From Xestospongia bergquistia (lineage: Eukaryota > Porifera > Demospongiae > Haplosclerida > Petrosiidae), in contig OZ014415.1 of NCBI GenBank assembly GCA_963965975.1, positions 3,663,001 to 3,727,000 of the forward strand: a DNA stretch of 64,000 nucleotides, in the 5' to 3' direction. How positions within the stretch are numbered: the first letter of the stretch is position 1; every line of letters begins with the position of its first letter. Positions 37,101 through 52,100 of this stretch are shown here, piece by piece. Both the position numbers and the translations under genes were made by a program. The notes beneath the pieces were generated by a model. It had not been told where the DNA came from. It saw only the letters and a program-made list of their open reading frames with translations, and made no database searches.

Positions 37101-40100
37101 AAATGCAATACTGTAAACAAACTGACAACACATTCGATATGCTCAAAATTCATATTAGGCTATTGCTATAATATGCAAAATATATACTAGGTAGAGAAAT
37201 AGCTTAGCAAGAAGATTTAAGCATTATTAGTGATATCTAATGTCGTATCACATGCAGTTAGTGTTAACAAAATTCATTGCTGATTTTGAAATCAGCAGTT
37301 AAAGGATCCACTGTAATGTCATTTGTTGATCTCATAAGATGCTATTACAATAATGTAGTGAATAAAATTGCAAAAGTGGATACACATAGATACCACACAA
37401 TCCAAAACATCTACTGTACAGCACGTGAAGCTTTCCGTCAAAGCTATTAAAAACCATTAACATCACTACAATAAGGTAAATAAAATAACAATATTCAATT
37501 CAGAGTTAAAATCCAAAACAATTATACTACAGACTGCCAAGTTCCCATGCAAGGCATTAAATGTTTTCATTTGATATAATCTATATTCTATTAGTAGACT
37601 CAAGCTAGGTAAACTTGAAGTTCTTTTATTTTCTTCATTCTTTTCTATTTCTTCACTAAAATTGTAGGTATCAATGTACTACAACTGACAACAGCATTGT
37701 ATAACTTATGTATAGAATTTCGCATCAATAAAAAAAGCGAGACAAACATGATAAGTCTCAATAAACGTCCAATTGATGGAATGAAAAGTAGAACTCTAAT
37801 CTTATAATGGATTTATGAGTATATGCTCTAAAAACAGAAGTCCACAATACAAGATTTTTTTGATATCAATCATTTCACATGGAGAGGTCTGAACAAGACA
37901 ATCTATTCCTTTAGATTACTAACTCATTGTTGTGCTACAATTGTAGCATATAATTGAAAACTTTCTCATTAAATGTAGGGATAGTACTACAATGACAGCA
38001 TGAACATCTATACATAACAGACACAATATCAAGAGCATGACGGTTATTTCTTGTAATGTTTACTTGTACCAGAAAACCATAACAAGATGTTTGAAGTTTA
38101 AACTGTTAACTTAGATAGAAAATTAGTACTTTCATTTGATAATGTGTATAAACCATGCAAAAAAATTTCAAATAAATCCAAATAAGAATATTTTGAAAAA
38201 ATGAAGTAAATGTCAGAAGCTACTCCAAGTTCTGTATAAACTACTAGTATCATTCTTAAAGCACTTGAAATAAAATTTCTAAAAGCATATACCTTAGGGA
38301 AAAACATTAATTTCTCTATAAAATAATATTTTAAATCTTCTAGCTTTGTAATTATCTATGCACAAAGACAACAATACGAACAATTAAGAAAAAAATCATG
38401 CTGCCCTTATACTGCTACTACCACATGCTTTATGTACTTGTTAGTGTTAGGTAAAGTGGTCTTATATTATTACAATATCTATGCTATGTCTTCTCTAACA
38501 GTTATTATCCATTCACACAACATAAAGAATACGGTTCATTATTGTGATCTCAATTACCGTAGTAACAACATTGATATCAGCATTATGGTTGACTAATACT
38601 TCAACGATGTCTGTATGTCCATTGAAACTTGCATAATGAAGAGCTGCCCATCCACTCTATTAGAAAAAACACACAATCAATCAACTGTAAAATCAAACTC
38701 TTAACACTCTACAATAACAGTACAAACATATAAACTCTGTCTATTGTCTTATATTCATGCACATTGTCCTTAACATTATAACATATTACATTCATATATT
38801 GTCTACATTTAAGTCATGTTGTACATGTAAGACTTGACAAAATCTATTACTAGTAAGCCATAATTATTTTTAAAAATTTTAAAGGACTAATTCATGCAAG
38901 ATGGATTAAAAGTATATACAGTGTAATATGAGGGACTGATAAACAAGATACAAACAGAAAATCAGTACAATTTAGACATATACTATTGACTAAACAGACC
39001 ACCATCTGACAAAAATAGAACATGTTGCTCTTTATGTGCTTAGCATATCAGCTATCATCATCTTTGCATTAACAAAGGGCTCTCTAATTATATTTTAAAC
39101 AAGTCTAACCAACATCATCTCTCTTTGACAATTATTGCATCTCACAAACTATAGGTCTATCTGTACAATAAAAAAGGTCAGCGTTTCAATTGGAGACTTG
39201 TTAATAATAACAAGAAGCATTCCAGTTTCAGAAATATACCACTGCTGGACTCATTATGACCATTAAATTATTCAATACTCCCTAGTTTTATAACAAGATG
39301 AAATCATGCTATCACCACTGTCAGAAAACCAAAAAACAATCTCATGTATTTATTTAGTACCCAAATTCAAGTAGTATGCATGACAATTGCTGTCCTATGT
39401 ATGTACACAACATTTCTACTTGTAAACAATTAAAATCGAATAATTCAAAGCTAAACAAATGGTTCTTCAATTCATGTCCATCGCTGCTATTTTGGTGTCT
39501 GCATCTCAATTGATTATTGAAAAATTTATGAAAAAGTGATGTCTGTACATCTGATGGTGTCTGATAGGAATAGGTATGAAAACTGATCAACACAAATGTT
39601 ATAAAAAGAAATGACACTTTTTTCTAATATTGTGATAAGGTCTTTGCATCCTCTTCTACTTTCAATATTCATATAAGCACAAAATTATAAAAAGTCATGT
39701 TATATGAGAAAGTCAGTTATATTGACTTTCTCATACACCATGTGTGCATGAACACTAACTTTGTTGACAAGATCTAGATTGGCTCCTTTCTGTGTTAAAA
39801 TCAAAACAACATCTTGGTGTCTGTTCTCTGCTGCTAACATGACTGCAGTAGATACACTCTAAATATATTATTAATTATCACATTAACATGAATCATAACA
39901 TCAGTATATTACCTTTACCAATACTTAGATGGATCAGTTATCAGAACACTAGTAACATTACAAACTTAGACAATATTATATATATTCAAACAAAATATGA
40001 GGCAAATCACTCTCAACAATTGGACATTATAAACACAAATTCGAAACTTCAAACTAGTTTGTGACTATAGTAAAAAAATTACTTTTCCGTAGCATAGAGG

Positions 40101-43100
40101 AAGAGCTAACAGTAATAGTTAATTGTTAGAAGAATAATAAGACAATTCTAACCAATACTAAATACTGTGAACAAACAATGAATAAAAAGCATTGTTTGTT
40201 TGTAAAAGAGTAACGAAATTATTATTAAATGTCCTCCTTTAATTTTTTAAAGATACTGACTTAAACTGACTAGATCTACATTGCATTATTAGCTACAATG
40301 TCTATGCATGACTATAGTTTTAAAATGATGAAACAATAGGCAGAGAAACAAACTAGCAAGAAACTTTAAGTATTCTAAGAAACACTTAATCTGCTCACAT
40401 TCACAGATTGGGATAACAAAATTTATTGTCATCTCAAAGGATCTACAATTAAAGGATGAATTTCATTCCCACTTTTTGGTCTTAAAGCTTGCATACAATG
40501 ACATAATAAAATTACAAAAGTGGATACACATAGATACCACACATTCCAAAACATTTAAACTACAGACTGCCAAGCTTCCCATGCAAACCATTAAAAACCA
40601 TTAACGTCAATATAAACAATAAGGTAAATAAAATAACAACATTCAATTCAAAAGACTTAGAATTCATATTACATTATATCACACTTACCGGCTAATATAT
40701 ATTTTAAACAACACATTCAGACGACAAGTAATCACAGCAACATAAATGTTAGAAACATAACAATAAAATAAACAAAATCACAACAACATATTGAATATAT
40801 TTAGAATACTTTATATCAAAATTACAATCTTATATTGTATAGGACTAATTAACATTATAAGTAATAATACCAACATAAATGTGGAAACCAAATGCAATAC
40901 CGTAAATCAACTGACAACACATTCAATATGCTCAAAATTCATACTAGGCTATTGCTATACAATGCTAAACATAGAGAAAATGCTTAACAAGAAGATTTAA
41001 GCATTATTAGTGATATCTAATGTCATATCACATGCAGTTAGTGTTAACAAATTCATTGCTGATATTGAAATCAACAGTTAAAGGATCAACTTTAATGTCA
41101 TGTATTGATCACACAAGTTGCTATTACAATATAGTTGCGAATAAAATTGCAAAAGTGGATACACATAGATACCATACAATCCAAAACATCTATTGTACAG
41201 CATGTGAAGCTTTCCGTAAAAGGCATTAAAAACCATTAACGTCAATACAATAAAATAAAATAACAGTATTCAATTCAATGACTTAGAATGAATACTACAT
41301 TATGTCACACTTACCTGCTATTATATTTTAAACAACACATTCAGACAACAAGTAATCACAGCAACATAAATGTTAGAAACAAAACAATAGAATTAACAAA
41401 ATCACAACAACACATTAAATATACTTAGAATACTTTATATCAAAATTACAAATCTTATATTGTATAGGACACATTCACATTATAAGTAATAATACCAACA
41501 TAAATGTGGAAACCAAATGCAATACTGTAAACAAACTGACAACACATTCGATATGCTCAAAATTCATACTAGGGTATCGCTATAAAATGCTACACATATA
41601 GATTGTGAAACAGCATAGCAAGAAGATTTAAGCATTATTAGTGATATCTAATGTCATATCACATGCAGTTAGTGTTAATAAAATTCATTGCTGATATTGA
41701 AATCAACAGTTAAAGGATCAACTTTAATGTCATGTATTGATCTCATAAGCTGCTATTATAATATAGTAGCGAATAAATTTGCAAAAGTGGACACATATAG
41801 ATACCAAACAATCCAAAACATCTATTGTACAGCACGTGAAGCTTTCTGTAAAAGGCTTAAAAAACCATTAACGTCAATACGATAAGGTAAATAAAATAAC
41901 AATATTCAATTCAATGACTTAGAATGAATATTACATTATATCACACTTATCTCCTATTTTATTTTAAACAACACATTTAGATGATAAGTAATCACAGCAA
42001 CATAAATGTGAAAACAAAAAATAGAATAAACAAAATCAGAGCAGCATCAGAACAAAATCAGAAAAAAAACATTCTATATGCTCAAAATTCACACTAGGCT
42101 ATATTTTGCATATAGCCTAGTGTGAATTTTGTCCAATCCAAAACATCTATTGTACAGCATGTGAAGCTTTCCTTAAAAGGCATTAAAAACCATTAACGTC
42201 AATACAATAAGGTAAATAAAATAACAATATTCAATTCAAAGACTTAGAATGAATACTACATTATATCACACTTACCGGCTATTATATTTAAACAACACAT
42301 TTAAATGATAAGTAATCACAGCAACATAAATGTGAAAACAAAAAAAAAAGAATAAACAAAATCACAACAGCACATTAAATATACTTAGAATACTTTATAT
42401 CAAAATTACATCCTCTTATATTGTAAAGGACACATTAACATTAAAAGTAATAATACAAACGTAAGTGTGGAAACCAAATGCAATACTGTAAACAAACTGA
42501 CAACACATTCGATATGCTCAAAATTCATATTAGGCTATTGCTATAATATGCTAAACATATACTAGGTAGAGAAACAGCTTAGCAAGAAGATGTAAGCATT
42601 ATTAGTGATATCTAATGTCGTATCACATGCAGTTAGTGTTAACAAAATTCATTGCTAATAATGAAATCAACAGTTAAAGGACCCACTGTAATGTCAGTTG
42701 TTGATCTTAAGAGTTAAAGGATAAACTTTAATGTCATGTATTGATCTCATAAGCTGCTATTACAATATAGTAGCGAATAAAATTGCAAAAGTGGATACAC
42801 ATAGATACCATACAATCCAAAACATCTATTGTACAGCACGTGAAGCTTTCCGTCAAAGCTATTAAAAACCATTAACATCAATACAATAAGGTAAATAAAA
42901 TAACAATATTCAATTCAGACTTAGAATGAATACTACATTATATCATACTTACCTCCTATTATATTTTAAACAACACATTTAGATGATAAGTAACCACAGC
43001 AACATAAATGTGAAAACAAAAAATAGAATAAACAAAATCACAACAGCAACTTAAATATACTTAGAATACTTTATATCAAAATTACATCCTATTATATTGT

Positions 43101-46100
43101 AAAGGACACATTCGCATTATAAGTAATAAAAGCAACATAAATGTGGAAAGCAAGAGCAATATTGTAAAAAAATGACAACAACACATTGATATGCTCAGAA
43201 TTCATACTCAGGCTATAGATAGATAAAATCTCCAAAATATACCTAAAAATAAACCTAGCATAAAGCTTTGACCATTATTAGTGATAGATGCCCAATGTCA
43301 TAGCAATCACAGTTAGGGTTAACGAAATTCATTTCTAATATTCGGAATCAGCAGTTACAGGATGAATCTATTTTAATGTCAGTTTTGATCACATAGCTTG
43401 CACTAACAATTATAATAAATAAAATTATGGGAAAGTGGATAAATATAGATACCACATAATCCAAAACAATTATACTACAGCCTGCCAAGTTCCCATGCAA
43501 GGCATTAAATGTTTTCATTTGATAGAATCTATATTCTATTAGTAGACTTTGGCTAGGTAAACTTGAAGTTCTTTTATTTTCTTCATTCTTTTCTATTTCT
43601 TCACTAAAATTGTAGGTATCAATGTACTACAACTGACGACAGCATTGTATAACTTATGTATAGAATTTCGCATCAATAATAAAAGCCAGACAAACATGAT
43701 AAGTCTCAATAAACGTCCAATTGATGGAATGAAAAGTAGAACTCTAATCTTATAATGGATTTATGAGTATATGCTCTAAAAACAGAAGTCCACAATACAA
43801 GATTTTTTTGATATCAATCATTTCACATGGAGAGGTCTGAACAAGACAATCTATTCCTTTAGATTACTAACTCATTGTTGTGCTACAATTGTAGCATATA
43901 ATTGAAAACTTTCTCATTAAATGTAGGGATAGTACTACAATGACAGCATGAACATCTATACATAACAGAAACAATATCAAGAGCATGACGGTTATTTCTT
44001 GTAAAGTTTACTTGTACCAGAAAACCATAACAAGATGTTTGAAGTTTAAACTGTTAACTTAGATAGAAAATTAGTACTTTCATTTGATAATGTGTATAAA
44101 CCATGCAAAAAAATTTCAAATAAATCCAAATAAGAATATTTTGAAAAAATGAAGTAAATATCAGAAGCTACTCCAAGCTCTGTATAAACTACTAGTATCA
44201 TTCTTAAAGCACTTGAAATAAAATTTCTAAAAGCATATACCTTAGGGAAAAACATTAATTTCTCTATAAAATAATATTTTAAATCTTCTAGCTTTGTAAT
44301 TATCTATGCACAAAGACAACAATACGAACAATTAAGAAAAACATCATGCTGCCCTTATACTGCTACTATCATCATATGTACTTGTTAGAGTTAGGTAAAG
44401 TGGTCTTATATTATTACAATATCTATGCTATATCTTCTCTAACAGTTATTATCCATTCACACAACATAAAGAATACGGTTCATTATTGTGATCTCAATTA
44501 CCGTAGTAACAACATTGATATCAGCATTATGGTTGACTAATACTTCAACGATGTCTGTATGTCCATTGAAACTTGCATAATGAAGAGCTGCCCATCCACT
44601 CTATTAGAAAAAACACACAATCAATCAACTGTAAAATCAAACTCTTAACACTCTACAATAACAGTACAAACATACAAACTCTCTCTATTGTCTTATATTC
44701 ATGCACATTGTCCTTAACATTATAACATATTACATTCATATATTGTCTACATTTAAGTCATGTTGTACATGTAAGACTTGACAAAATCTATTACTAGTAA
44801 GCCTTAATTATTTTAAAACATTTTAAAGACTAATTCATGCAAGATGGATTAAAAGTATATACAGTGTAATATGAGGGACTGATAAACAAGATGCAGACAG
44901 AAAATCAGTACAATTTAGATCTTTACTATTGACTAAACAGACCAGCATCTGACAAAAATAGAACATGTTGCTCTTTATGTGCTTAGCATATCAGCTATCA
45001 TCATCTTTGTATTAACAAAGGACTCTCTAATTATATTTTAAACAAGTCTAACCAACATCATCTCTCTTTGACAATTATTACATCTCACAAACTATAGGTC
45101 TATCTGTACAATAAAAAAGGTCAGCGTTTCAATTGGAGACTTGTTAATAATAGCAAGAAGCATTCCAGTTTCAGAATATACCACTGCTGGACTCATTATG
45201 ACCATTAAATTATTCAGTACTCTCTAGTTTTATAACAAGATGAAATCATGCTATCACCACTGTCAGAAAACCAAAAAACAATCTCATGTATTTATTTAGT
45301 ACCCAAATTCAAGTAGTATGCATGACAATTGCTGTCCTATGTATGTACACAACATTTCTACTTGTAAACAATTTAAATCGAATAATTCAAAGCTAAACAA
45401 ATGATTCTTCAATTCATGTCCATCGCTGCTATTTTGGTGTCTGCATCTCAATTGATTATTGAAAAATTTATGAAAAAGTGATGTCTGTACATCTGATGGT
45501 GTCTGATAGGAATAGGTATGAAAACTGATCAACACAAATGTTATAAAAAGAAATGACACTTTTTTCTAATATTGTGATAAGGTCTTTGCATCCTCTTCTA
45601 CTTTCAATATTCATATAAGCACAAAAGTATAAAAAGTCATGTTATATGAGAAAGTCAGTTATATTGACTTTCTCATACACCATGTGTGCATGAACACTAA
45701 CTTTGTTGACAAGATCTAGATTGGCTCCTTTCTGTGTTAAAATCAAAACAACATCTTGGTGTCTGTTCTCTACTGCTAACATGACTGCAGTAGATCCACT
45801 CTAAATATATTATTAATTATCACATTAACATGAATCATAACATCAGTATATTACCTATACCAATACTTAGATGGATCAGTTATCAGTACACTAGTAACAT
45901 TACAAACTTAGACAATATTATATATACTCAAACAAAATATGAGGCAAATCACTCTTAACAATTGGACATTATAAACACAAATTCGAAACTTCAAACTAGT
46001 TTGTGACTATAGTAAAAAAATTACTTTTCAGTAGCATAGAGGAAGAGCTAACAGTAATAGTTAATTGTTAGAAGAATAATAAGACAATTCTAATCAATAC

Positions 46101-49100
46101 TAAATACTGTGAACAAAGAATGGATAAAAAAGCATTAAAGTTTGTAAAAGAGTAACGAAATTATTATTAAATGTCCTCCCTTAATTTTTTAAAGATACTG
46201 ACTTAAACTGACTAGATCTACATTGCATTATTAGCTACAATATCAATGCATGACTATAGTTTTAAAATGATGAAACAATAGGCAGAGAAACAAACTAGCA
46301 AGAAACTTTAAGTATTCTAAGAAACACTTAATCTGCTCACATTCACAGATTGTGATAACAAAATTTATTGCCATCTCAAAGGATCTACAATTAAAGGATG
46401 AATTTCATTGCCACTTCTTGGTCTTAAAGCTTGCATACAATGACATAATAAAATTACAAAAGTGGATACACATAGATACCACACATTCCAAAACATTTAT
46501 ACTACAGACTGCCAAGTTTCCCATGCAAACCATTAAAAACCATTAACATCAATACAAACAATCAAGTAAATAAAATAACAACATTCAATTCAAAAGACTT
46601 AGAATTCATACAACATTATATCACACTTACCGGCTATTATATTTTAAACAACACATTCAGACGACAAGTAATCACAGCAACATAAATGTTAGAAACAAAA
46701 CAATAGAATAAACAAAATCACAACAACACATTAAATATACTTAGAATACTTTATATCAAAATTACAATCTTATATTGTATAGGACTAATTCACATTATAA
46801 GTAATAATACCAACATAAATGTGGAAACCAAATGCAAACCATTAACGTCAATACAATAAGGTAAATAAAATAACAATATTCAATTCAATGACTTAGAATG
46901 AATACTATATTATATCACACTTACCACCTATTATATTTCGAGCAACACATTCAGACGACAAGTAATCACAGCAACATAAATGTAAAAACAAAAAAATAGA
47001 ATAAACAAAATTACAACAGCATATTGAATATACTTAGAATACTTTATATCAAAATTACATCCTCTCAAATTATAAGCAACATAAATGTGGAAACTAAATG
47101 CAATACTGTAAACAAACTGACAACACATTCGATATGCTCAAAATTCATACTAGGCTATAGCTATACAATGCTAAACATATACTAGGTAGAGAAACACCTG
47201 AACAAGAAGATTTAAGCATTATTACGTATATCTAATGTCGCAGTTAGTGTTAACAAAATTCATTCCTGAGATTGGAATGAGCAGTTAAAGGATCCACTTT
47301 AATGTCATTTGTTGATCTCATAAGCTACTATTACAATAATCATAGTAGTGAATAAAACTGTAAAAGTGGATACACATAGATATCACACAATCCAAAACAT
47401 CTCTCGTACAGCATGCGAAGCTTTCTGTCCAAGGCATTAAAAACCATTAACATCAATACAATAATGTAAATAAAATAACAATATTCAATTCAATGACTTA
47501 GAATGAATACTACATTATATCACACTTACCACCTATTATATTTTAAACAACATATTCAGACGACAAGTAATCACAGCAACATAAATGTTAGAAACAAAAC
47601 AATAGAATTAACAAAGTCACAACAGCACATTAAATATACTTAGAATACTTTATATCAAAATTATATCCTATTATATTCAAAAGGGCACATTCACATTATA
47701 AGTAACAATACCAACATAAATATGGAAACCAAATGCAATATTGTAAACAAACAGACAACACATTCGATATGCTCAAAATTCATACTAGGCTATAGCTATA
47801 CAATGCTAAACATATACTAGGTAGAGAAACAGCTGAACAAAAAGATTTAAGCATTATTAGTGATATTTAATGTCGCAGTTAGTGTTGACAAAATTCATTG
47901 CTGATATTGAAATCAACAGTTAAAGGATCCACTTTAATGTCATTTGTTGATCTCATAACCTGCTATTACAATATAGTAGCGAATAAAATTGCAAAAGTGA
48001 ATACATATAGATATCACACAATCCAAAACATCTATTGTACAGCACGTGAAGCTTTCCGTCCAAGCTATTAAAAACCATTAACGTCAATACAATAAGGTAA
48101 ATAAAATAACAATATTCAAATAAAAGACTTAGAATGAATGCTACATTTTATCACACTTACCTCCTATTATATTTTAAACAACATATTTAGATGATAAGTA
48201 ATCACAGCAACATAAATGTGAAAACAAAAATTAGAATAAACAAAATAACAACAACACATTAAATATACTTAGAATAATTTACATCAAAAATACATCCTAT
48301 TATATTGTAAAGGACACATTCACATTATAAGTAATAATACCAACATAAATGTGAAAACCAAATGCAATACTGTAAACAAACTGACAACACATTCGATATG
48401 CTCAAAATTCATACTAGACTATTGCTATAAAATGCTAAACATATAGGCAGAGAAACAGCTTATCAAGAAGATTTAAGCATTATTAATGATATCTAATGTC
48501 GTATCACATGTAGTTAGTGTTAACAAATTCATTGCTGATATTGAAATCAACAGTTAAAGGATCCACTTTGATGTCATGTATTAATCTCGTAAGCTGCTAT
48601 TACAATATAATAGTGAATAAAATTGCAAAAGTGGATACACATAGATATCACACATCTATTGTACAGCACGTGAAGCTTTCCGTCCAAGCCATTAAAAACC
48701 AGTAATGTCAATACAACAATGTAAATAAAATAACAATATTCAATTCAAAGACTTAGAATGAATACTACATTATATCACACTTACCCACTATTATATTTTA
48801 AACAACACATTTAGATGATAAGTAATCACAGCAACATAAATGTGAAAACAAAAAATAGAATAAACAAAATCACAACAGCACATTAAATATACTTAAAATA
48901 ATTTATATTAAAATTACATCCTATTATATTGTAAAGGGCACATTCACATTATAAGTAATAATACCAACATAAATGTGGAAATCAAATGCAGTACTGTAAA
49001 CAAACTGACAACACATTCGATATGCTCAAAATTCATACTAGAATATTGCTATAAAATGCTAAACATATAGATAGTGAAACAGCTTAGGAACAACATTTTA

Positions 49101-52100
49101 GCATTATTAGTGATACCTAATGTCTTATCACATGCAGTTAGTGTTAACAAAGTTCATTGCTGATATTGAAATTAGCATTTTAAGGATCCACTTTAATGTC
49201 ATTTGTTGATCTCATAAGCTGCTATTACAATATAGTAGCGAATAAAATTGCAAAAGTGGATACACATAGATACCACACAATCCAAAACATCTATTGTACA
49301 GCACGTGAAGCTTTCCTTAAAAGGCATTAAAAACCATTAACGTCAATACAATAAGGTAAATAAAATAACAATATTCAATTCAAAGACTTAGAATGAATAC
49401 TACATTATATCACACTTACCCGCTATTATATTTTAAACAACACATTTAGATGATAAGTAATCACAGCAACATAAATGTGAAAACAAAAATTAGAATAAAC
49501 AAAATAACAACAACACATTAAATATACTTAGAATAATTTACATCAAAAATACATCCTATTATATTGTAAAGGACACATTCACATTATAAGTAATAATACC
49601 AACATAAATGTGGTAACCAAATGCAATACTGTAAACAAACTGACAACACATTCGATATGCTCAAAATTCATACTAGACTATTGCTATAAAATGCTAAACA
49701 TATAGGCAGAGAAACAGCTTATCAAGAAGATTTAAGCATTATTAATGATATCTAATGTCGTATCACATGCAGTTAGTGTTAACAAATTCATTGCTGATAT
49801 TGAAATCAACAGTTAAAGGATCCACTTTGATGTCATGTATTGATCTCATAAGCTGCTATTACAATATAATAGTGAATAAAATTGCAAAAGTGGATACACA
49901 TAGATATCACACATCTATTGTACAGCACGTGAAGCTTTCCGTCCAAGCCATTAAAAACCAGTAATGTCAATACAACAATGTAAATAAAATAACAATATTC
50001 AATTCAAAGACTTAGAATGAATACTACATTATATCACACTTACCCACTATTATATTTTAAACAACACATTTAGATGATAAGTAATCACAGCAACATAAAT
50101 GTGAAAACAAAAAATAGAATAAACAAAATCACAACAGCACATTAAATATACTTAAAATAATTTATATTAAAATTACATCCTATTATATTGTAAAGGGCAC
50201 ATTCACATTATAAGTAATAATACCAACATAAATATGGAAATCAAATGCAGTACTGTAAACAAACTGACAACACATTCGATATGCTCAAAATTCATACTAG
50301 ACTATTGCTATAAAATGCTAAACATATAGATAGTGAAACAGCTTAGGAACAACATTTTAGCATTATTAGTGATACATAATGTCTTATCACATGCAGTTAG
50401 TGTTAACAAAGTTCATTGCTGATATTGAAATTAGCATTTTAAGGATCCACTTTAATGTCATTTGTTGATCTCATAAGCTGCTATTACAATATAGTAGTGA
50501 TTAAAATTGCAAAAGTGGATACACATAGATACCACACAATCCAAAACATCTATTGTACAGCATGTGAAGCTTTCCTTAAAAGGCGTTAAAAACATTAATG
50601 TCAATACAATAAGGTAAATAAAATAACAATATTCAATTCAATGACTTAGAATGAATACTACATTATATCACACTTACCCGCTATTATATTTTAAACAACA
50701 CATTTAGATGATAAGTAATCACAGCAACATAAATGTGAAAACAAAAAATAGAATAAACAAAGTCACAACAGCATAGATAGAAAATTACTACTCTCATTTG
50801 AATAAATCCAAATAAGAATATTTTGAAAAAATGAAGTAAATGTCAGAAGCTACTCCAAGCTCTGTATAAACTACTAGTATCATTCTTAAAGCACTTGAAA
50901 TAAAAATTCTAAAAGCATATACCTTAGGGAAAAACATTAATTTCTCTATAAAATAATATTTTAAATCTTCTAGCTTTGTAATTATCTATGCACAAAGACA
51001 ACAATACGAACAATTAAGAAAAAAATCATGCTGCGCTTATACTGCTACTACCACATGCTTTATGTACTTGTTAGAGTTAGGTAAAGTGGTCTTATATTAT
51101 TACAATATCTATGCTATATCTTCTCTAACAGTTATTATCCATTCACACAACATAAAGAATACGGTTCATTATTGTGATCTCAATTACCGTAGTAACAACA
51201 TTGATATCAGCATTATGGTTGACTAATACTTCAACGATGTCTGTATGTCCATTGAAACTTGCATAATGAAGAGCTGCCCATCCACTCTATTAGAAAAAAC
51301 ACACAATCAATCAACTGTAAAATCAAACTCTTAACACTCTACAATAACAGTACAAACATACAAACTCTCTCTATTGTCTTATATTCATGCACATTGTCCT
51401 TAACATTATAACATATTACATTCATATATTGTCTACATTTAAGTCATGTTGTACATGTAAGACTTGACAAAATCTATTACTAGTAAGCCTTAATTATTTT
51501 AAAACATTTTAAAGACTAATTCATGCAAGATGGATTAAAAGTATATACAGTGTAATATGAGGGACTGATAAACAAGATGCAGACAGAAAATCAGTACAAT
51601 TTAGATCTTTACTATTGACTAAACAGACCAGCATCTGACAAAAATAGAACATGTTGCTCTTTATGTGCTTAGCATATCAGCTATCATCATCTTTGTATTA
51701 ACAAAGGACTCTCTAATTATATTTTAAACAAGTCTAACCAACATCATCTCTCTTTGACAATTATTACATCTCACAAACTATAGGTCTATCTGTACAATAA
51801 AAAAGGTCAGCGTTTCAATTGGAGACTTGTTAATAATAGCAAGAAGCATTCCAGTTTCAGAATATACCACTGCTGGACTCATTATGACCATTAAATTATT
51901 CAGTACTCTCTAGTTTTATAACAAGATGAAATCATGCTATCACCACTGTCAGAAAACCAAAAAACAATCTCATGTATTTATTTAGTACCCAAATTCAAGT
52001 AGTATGCATGACAATTGCTGTCCTATGTATGTACACAACATTTCTACTTGTAAACAATTTAAATCGAATAATTCAAAGCTAAACAAATGATTCTTCAATT

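Larger units (their letters stand above)
37510..40600 (-). repeat. Duplicated block, copy 1 (exons A1 and B1)
   Basis: About 3.1 kb, nearly identical to 43450-46550 and, with small differences, to 50775-53210 and 60345-63350. It begins inside a satellite-like unit (GGCATTAAATGTTTTCATTT) and returns to satellite text at its right end, so both edges lie in satellite sequence. It contains two ankyrin exons 1.1 kb apart. Confidence 0.9.
43450..46550 (-). repeat. Duplicated block, copy 2 (exons A2 and B2)
   Basis: Nearly identical to copy 1 over about 3.1 kb, including introns, so the duplication is recent. It starts and ends in satellite text. Short minus-strand intron frames of 69 and 87 codons persist in the copies only because the DNA is near-identical. 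Confidence 0.9.

Noticed and set aside
30557-37509. CRISPR-like regular repeats
   Set aside because: Unit length is about 635 bp with no unique spacers, in a eukaryotic intron.
38098-38307. Minus-strand 69-codon frame repeated at 44046
   Set aside because: Same reason: intron sequence in recent duplicates. The frame is partly deleted in copies 3 and 4.
39354-39617. Minus-strand 87-codon frame with a hydrophobic start, repeated at 45296, 51982 and 62088
   Set aside because: It lies in the intron between exons B and A. It is preserved because whole blocks are near-identical, no splice sites frame it, and it is not an ankyrin repeat.
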